Source: Sphingobacteriia bacterium 28-36-52 (GTDB lineage: Bacteria > Bacteroidota > Bacteroidia > Chitinophagales > Chitinophagaceae). From it: a stretch of 64,000 nucleotides of DNA. Shown here piece after piece: positions 62,501 to 64,000 of the stretch. Every line of letters starts with the position of its first letter. Position 1 is the first letter of the stretch. The translations under genes and the position numbers were made by a program. The notes below the pieces were generated by a model, which had not been told where the DNA came from, did no database searches, and was given only the letters and a program-made list of their open reading frames with translations. The stretch is from the NCBI GenBank assembly GCA_002281575.1, contig NCGN01000003.1, positions 293,819 to 357,818 on the forward strand, read 5' to 3'.

Positions 62501-62893
62501 ACTTTTTGGAAAAACAGAGACGCTTTATTTAATACCAATTATCCTAAACTGGGCTTTATTGCTTTACCAGATATTTTACTTTTCAAATACCTTATACCCT
62601 TGTTTGCTCCATTTGCAGACTTTTTAATGTTGATTGGCTTAATTACCGGAAGTGCAAGTGAAATTGGGCTTTATTATGCTGTCTTTCTAGTAGTTGACCT
62701 ATTGTTGGCCTTTTTTGCATTTGGTTTTGAAAAAGAACCCTACTGGAAGCTTATTTGGTTAATACCCCAACGAGTGATTTATCGATGGTTATTATTAATT
62801 GTGCTTTTTAGAACCCTTAGAAAAGCAGTTAAAGGAGAACTTCAACATTGGGGGGTTCTTAAAAGAACAGGAAATGTACAGGAAGCCATATAA
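59522..62893 (+). CDS. GH18-CE4-GT2 fusion: glycoside hydrolase, polysaccharide deacetylase and glycosyltransferase
   Basis: A 1123-residue membrane protein. One helix (24-44), then a GH18-type TIM barrel (about 90-410) keeping D222 and catalytic E224 in NIDFEE but lacking the first two Asp of DxxDxDxE. Next a NodB deacetylase (490-690) with TFDDGP (D499, D500), H550/H554 in HTFTH, RAPFNAD and LLHDAGG. A helix near 725-750 leads to a processive GT2 domain (765-1000) with D855/D857 (DAD), AED and QRFRW (983-987), and C-terminal helices. It likely makes, deacetylates and trims a beta-linked GlcNAc polymer. Confidence 0.93.
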   Translation: MARGFKQVFQTSNPTRWQRFKWTFRLLLFLLFITVIAIIIAIKTAYVPTVPILQGSVFKSILVSDDNPDSLAKEYQGFRKFIDDKWSAGNGCGQNDSAIRLSNSKLFSDSLGIRAAFYVDWDPQAFFSLRRNINKLNLILPEWLFFDPTGDSLIIRKDKRGYDLIKQAKGLRVMPMLTNNINGKWNGEVVSRILNNSRKSEKLINDLYKWIKSEGFAGINIDFEELVENDNRILTQFLKKLSDRFHAGGLLTSIDVMPFNEDYDYQALAAHTDYIFLMAYDQYTSSTKPGPISGQKWIEAAVDQIVQKVPIPKLVLCIAGFGYDWPKGGEGSDVTYQQALSIAKENNSKITYDNDSYNLFFKYKDKAGHERDVHFTDAATNFNAIRFSTEYGFAGTALWRMGSEDSRLWDFYHLPMNKASVQKFNFDEFTKVETSNDVDFMGEGEILDVISTPTPGHIRTELDTEWMLISEEFYDTLPSMFVVKQFGKSTEKKMVLTFDDGPHPLYTRQILDILDKYNVVANFFIVGIEAEKNIPLVKRIYKSGHEISNHTFTHPNMATVSRQRAYLEMDATKLLIEAITGRSTIMFRAPFNADSRPETMEELVPVALSREKNYLTIGENIDPLDWQTDEDKNFNGDSIFNRVVRMKDRGNIILLHDAGGDRSATVDALPKIIEYFHKEGYKFTTVADLMGKTRDDVMPPIPNYHENYLLRFNYFLAEAGYYLGKIFNALFLLFLTLGSIRLLIVLISSILARKKEKGQILSSLKGTPLVSIIVPAYNEEINAVSSINNLLRCDYPNFNIIFINDGSTDNTLEVVKAAFRDNGLVTILDKQNGGKASALNYGIASTNANYVVCIDADTKLKTDAVSKLMMHFNDAAVGAVAGNVKVGNEVNLMTRWQSIEYTTSQNIDRKAFGYFNSITVVPGAIGAFSKLAIDDAGGFTSDTLAEDCDLTIRILRCGYTIANENKAIALTEAPETLKQFMSQRFRWTFGVLQTFWKNRDALFNTNYPKLGFIALPDILLFKYLIPLFAPFADFLMLIGLITGSASEIGLYYAVFLVVDLLLAFFAFGFEKEPYWKLIWLIPQRVIYRWLLLIVLFRTLRKAVKGELQHWGVLKRTGNVQEAI

Positions 62894-62934
62894 AAAAGTG
62901 TTTACTTTGCAGCTTTCCAGCAAAATACTCAACT

Positions 62935-63897
62935 ATGAAATTGAAAGATATTCAAGTACTTAATGAAAAAGAAACCCGCGGTGGATTTGGAGAAGGTATT
63001 CATGAGATTGGTAAAGAAAATCCGAATGTGGTAGTATTAACAGCTGATCTAGCTGGTTCTTTAAAATTAGGTCCATTTATTAAAGATTTTCCCAATCGTT
63101 TTGTGCAAGTTGGTATTGCAGAAGCCAATATGATCGGTATTGCAGCAGGAATGACCATTGGAGGTAAAATACCCTACACAACTACTTTCGCCAATTTTAG
63201 CACCGGTAGGGTCTATGATCAAATTCGACAAAGTGTTGCATACAGCGAAAAGAATGTAAAAATTTGTGGTTCTCATGCCGGACTAACATTAGGAGAAGAT
63301 GGTGCAACCCATCAAATATTAGAAGATATTGGTTTAATGAAAATGCTACCAGGCATGACGGTTATTGTTCCTTGCGACTTTAATCAAACCAAAGCGGCTA
63401 CAAAAGCCATTGCTGCTTATGAAGGACCAGTCTATCTAAGATTTGGTAGACCCAAGTGGCCCAATTTTACTAAAGAAGACGGAAGTGACTTTGTAATTGG
63501 AAAAGCTCAACAATTAAGTGAAGGAACCGATGTTTCTATTTTTGCCTGTGGACATATGGTTTGGAAAGCAATTGAAGCTGGTAGAATTCTGGAAGAAAAG
63601 GGAATAAGTGTAGAACTAATCAATATTCACACTATTAAACCATTAGACACAGAAGCCATCATTAACTCTATTTCAAAAACCAAATGTGCTGTAACGGTTG
63701 AAGAACACAATATTATAGGTGGGTTAGGAGATGCAATAGCACAAGTTGCTGCAAAAAACTGCCCAATTCCAATTGAATTGATAGGTACTAACGATACTTT
63801 TGGAGAAAGTGGAAAGCCCACTGAACTGCTTACAAAATACGGACTTGATACACCCTATATAGTAGCTGCAGTAGAAAAAGTAATGGCAAGAAAATAG
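62935..63897 (+). CDS. Transketolase C-terminal subunit
   Basis: The pyrimidine-binding and C-terminal domains of a transketolase split in two, 320 residues. GIAEANMIGIAAGMTIGGKIPYTTTFANFSTGR is the Pyr domain, and GEDGATHQILEDIGLMKMLPGMTVIVPCD follows (positions 65-150). The C-terminal domain has VSIFACGHMVWKAIEAG. Bacteroidetes often encode the PP-domain half directly upstream; here the GH18-CE4-GT2 gene is there instead. The N-terminal half might lie just beyond 64000 or elsewhere. A terminator follows. Confidence 0.93.
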   Translation: MKLKDIQVLNEKETRGGFGEGIHEIGKENPNVVVLTADLAGSLKLGPFIKDFPNRFVQVGIAEANMIGIAAGMTIGGKIPYTTTFANFSTGRVYDQIRQSVAYSEKNVKICGSHAGLTLGEDGATHQILEDIGLMKMLPGMTVIVPCDFNQTKAATKAIAAYEGPVYLRFGRPKWPNFTKEDGSDFVIGKAQQLSEGTDVSIFACGHMVWKAIEAGRILEEKGISVELINIHTIKPLDTEAIINSISKTKCAVTVEEHNIIGGLGDAIAQVAAKNCPIPIELIGTNDTFGESGKPTELLTKYGLDTPYIVAAVEKVMARK

Positions 63898-63934
63898 TAA
63901 TTGCTGAGTTCAACAGATAAGTGCAATTTTTAAA

Positions 63935-63973
63935 CAAAAGGCAAAAAAGCTTTTGACGGCTTTTTGCCTTTTG
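63935..63973 (+). terminator. Intrinsic terminator after the transketolase half
   Basis: CAAAAGGCAAAAA (63935-63947) pairs with TTTTTGCCTTTTG (63961-63973), with a bulged A and a GC/GC extension around the loop. It is 38 bases past the stop. It makes cotranscription with any gene beyond the window unlikely. Confidence 0.75.
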
Positions 63974-64000
63974 ACCAAGTAGTGCGACCTTTTGGTTACT

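Noticed and set aside
1..64000. CRISPR arrays, tRNA or rRNA genes, insertion sequences, prophage
   Set aside because: No evenly spaced repeats, cloverleaf-like sequences, transposase or phage motifs were seen on reading; small elements could be missed without a covariance search.

Overview
The window is chromosomal DNA of a Bacteroidetes bacterium, most likely a member of the Chitinophagaceae. The evidence is an AT-rich sequence, recurrent -7 boxes of the Bacteroidetes form TAnnTTTG, little use of Shine-Dalgarno sites, and family-restricted genes such as an IPExxxVDY protein, a propeller sensor kinase paired with a LytTR regulator, a GHL10-type hydrolase and a single-chain helicase/nuclease. 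No rRNA, tRNA, CRISPR array, insertion sequence or phage gene was found. The region reads as core chromosome with very compact, often overlapping, gene ends.

Layout. 1-1891 (minus): asd (cut by the window edge) behind a candidate transcription attenuator, then a PfkB sugar kinase. 2001-8117 (plus): an aerobic phenylacetate operon, tetR-paaE-A-B-C-D-G-I-Y, with a palindromic operator inside its promoter. 8159-11632: obg, a small secreted protein and typA. 11795-19863: lipid and membrane genes (DoxX-like, alpha/beta hydrolase, FabH-like, diacylglycerol kinase, membrane patatin), heme A synthase, RNase HII and a Sua5/YciO protein. 20138-26551: an orphan LuxR response regulator with a structured leader, korB, an AhpD-like protein, an S9 peptidase, serS and gcvH. 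26586-30139: ECF sigma/anti-sigma pair, hybrid kinase and VanZ. 30140-30454 is the only gene-free stretch over 300 bases. 30455-40265: radical SAM/SPASM enzyme, MarR, GHL10 hydrolase, SRPBCC protein, UvrD-nuclease, Ig-like lipoprotein, 3-hydroxyacyl-CoA dehydrogenase and MerR. 40254-45691 (minus): the tightly overlapping rsfS-ftsH-lud-ggct-lpxH-mscS run. 45709-51561: birA, the LytTR regulator with its propeller kinase, and selD. 51567-64000: IPExxxVDY protein, M28 peptidase, feoB, GAF kinase, bcp, the N-terminal half of carB, a GH18-CE4-GT2 fusion and the C-terminal half of transketolase.

How the genes work together. The paa operon encodes the ring epoxidase (PaaABCE with PaaD), the epoxide isomerase PaaG and the auxiliary PaaI and PaaY. 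PaaK, PaaZ, PaaF and PaaJ are not in the window; a 3-hydroxyacyl-CoA dehydrogenase at 38598-39458 could supply the PaaH step. Three enzymes appear as one half or one subunit without the usual partner alongside: KorB, CarB N-half and transketolase C-half.

Most worth following up: the asd leader, with an open frame rich in aspartate-family codons, a terminator and a competing antiterminator; nested inverted repeats that would bury the start codon of the orphan response regulator; the split carB; the three-enzyme polysaccharide fusion; a 21-bp-period direct repeat that fits a LytTR site; and a possible sigma-54-type small RNA at about 30137-30217. Promoter, operator and RNA calls were made by eye and are inference. 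All gene calls rest on recognised family motifs, with no database search.
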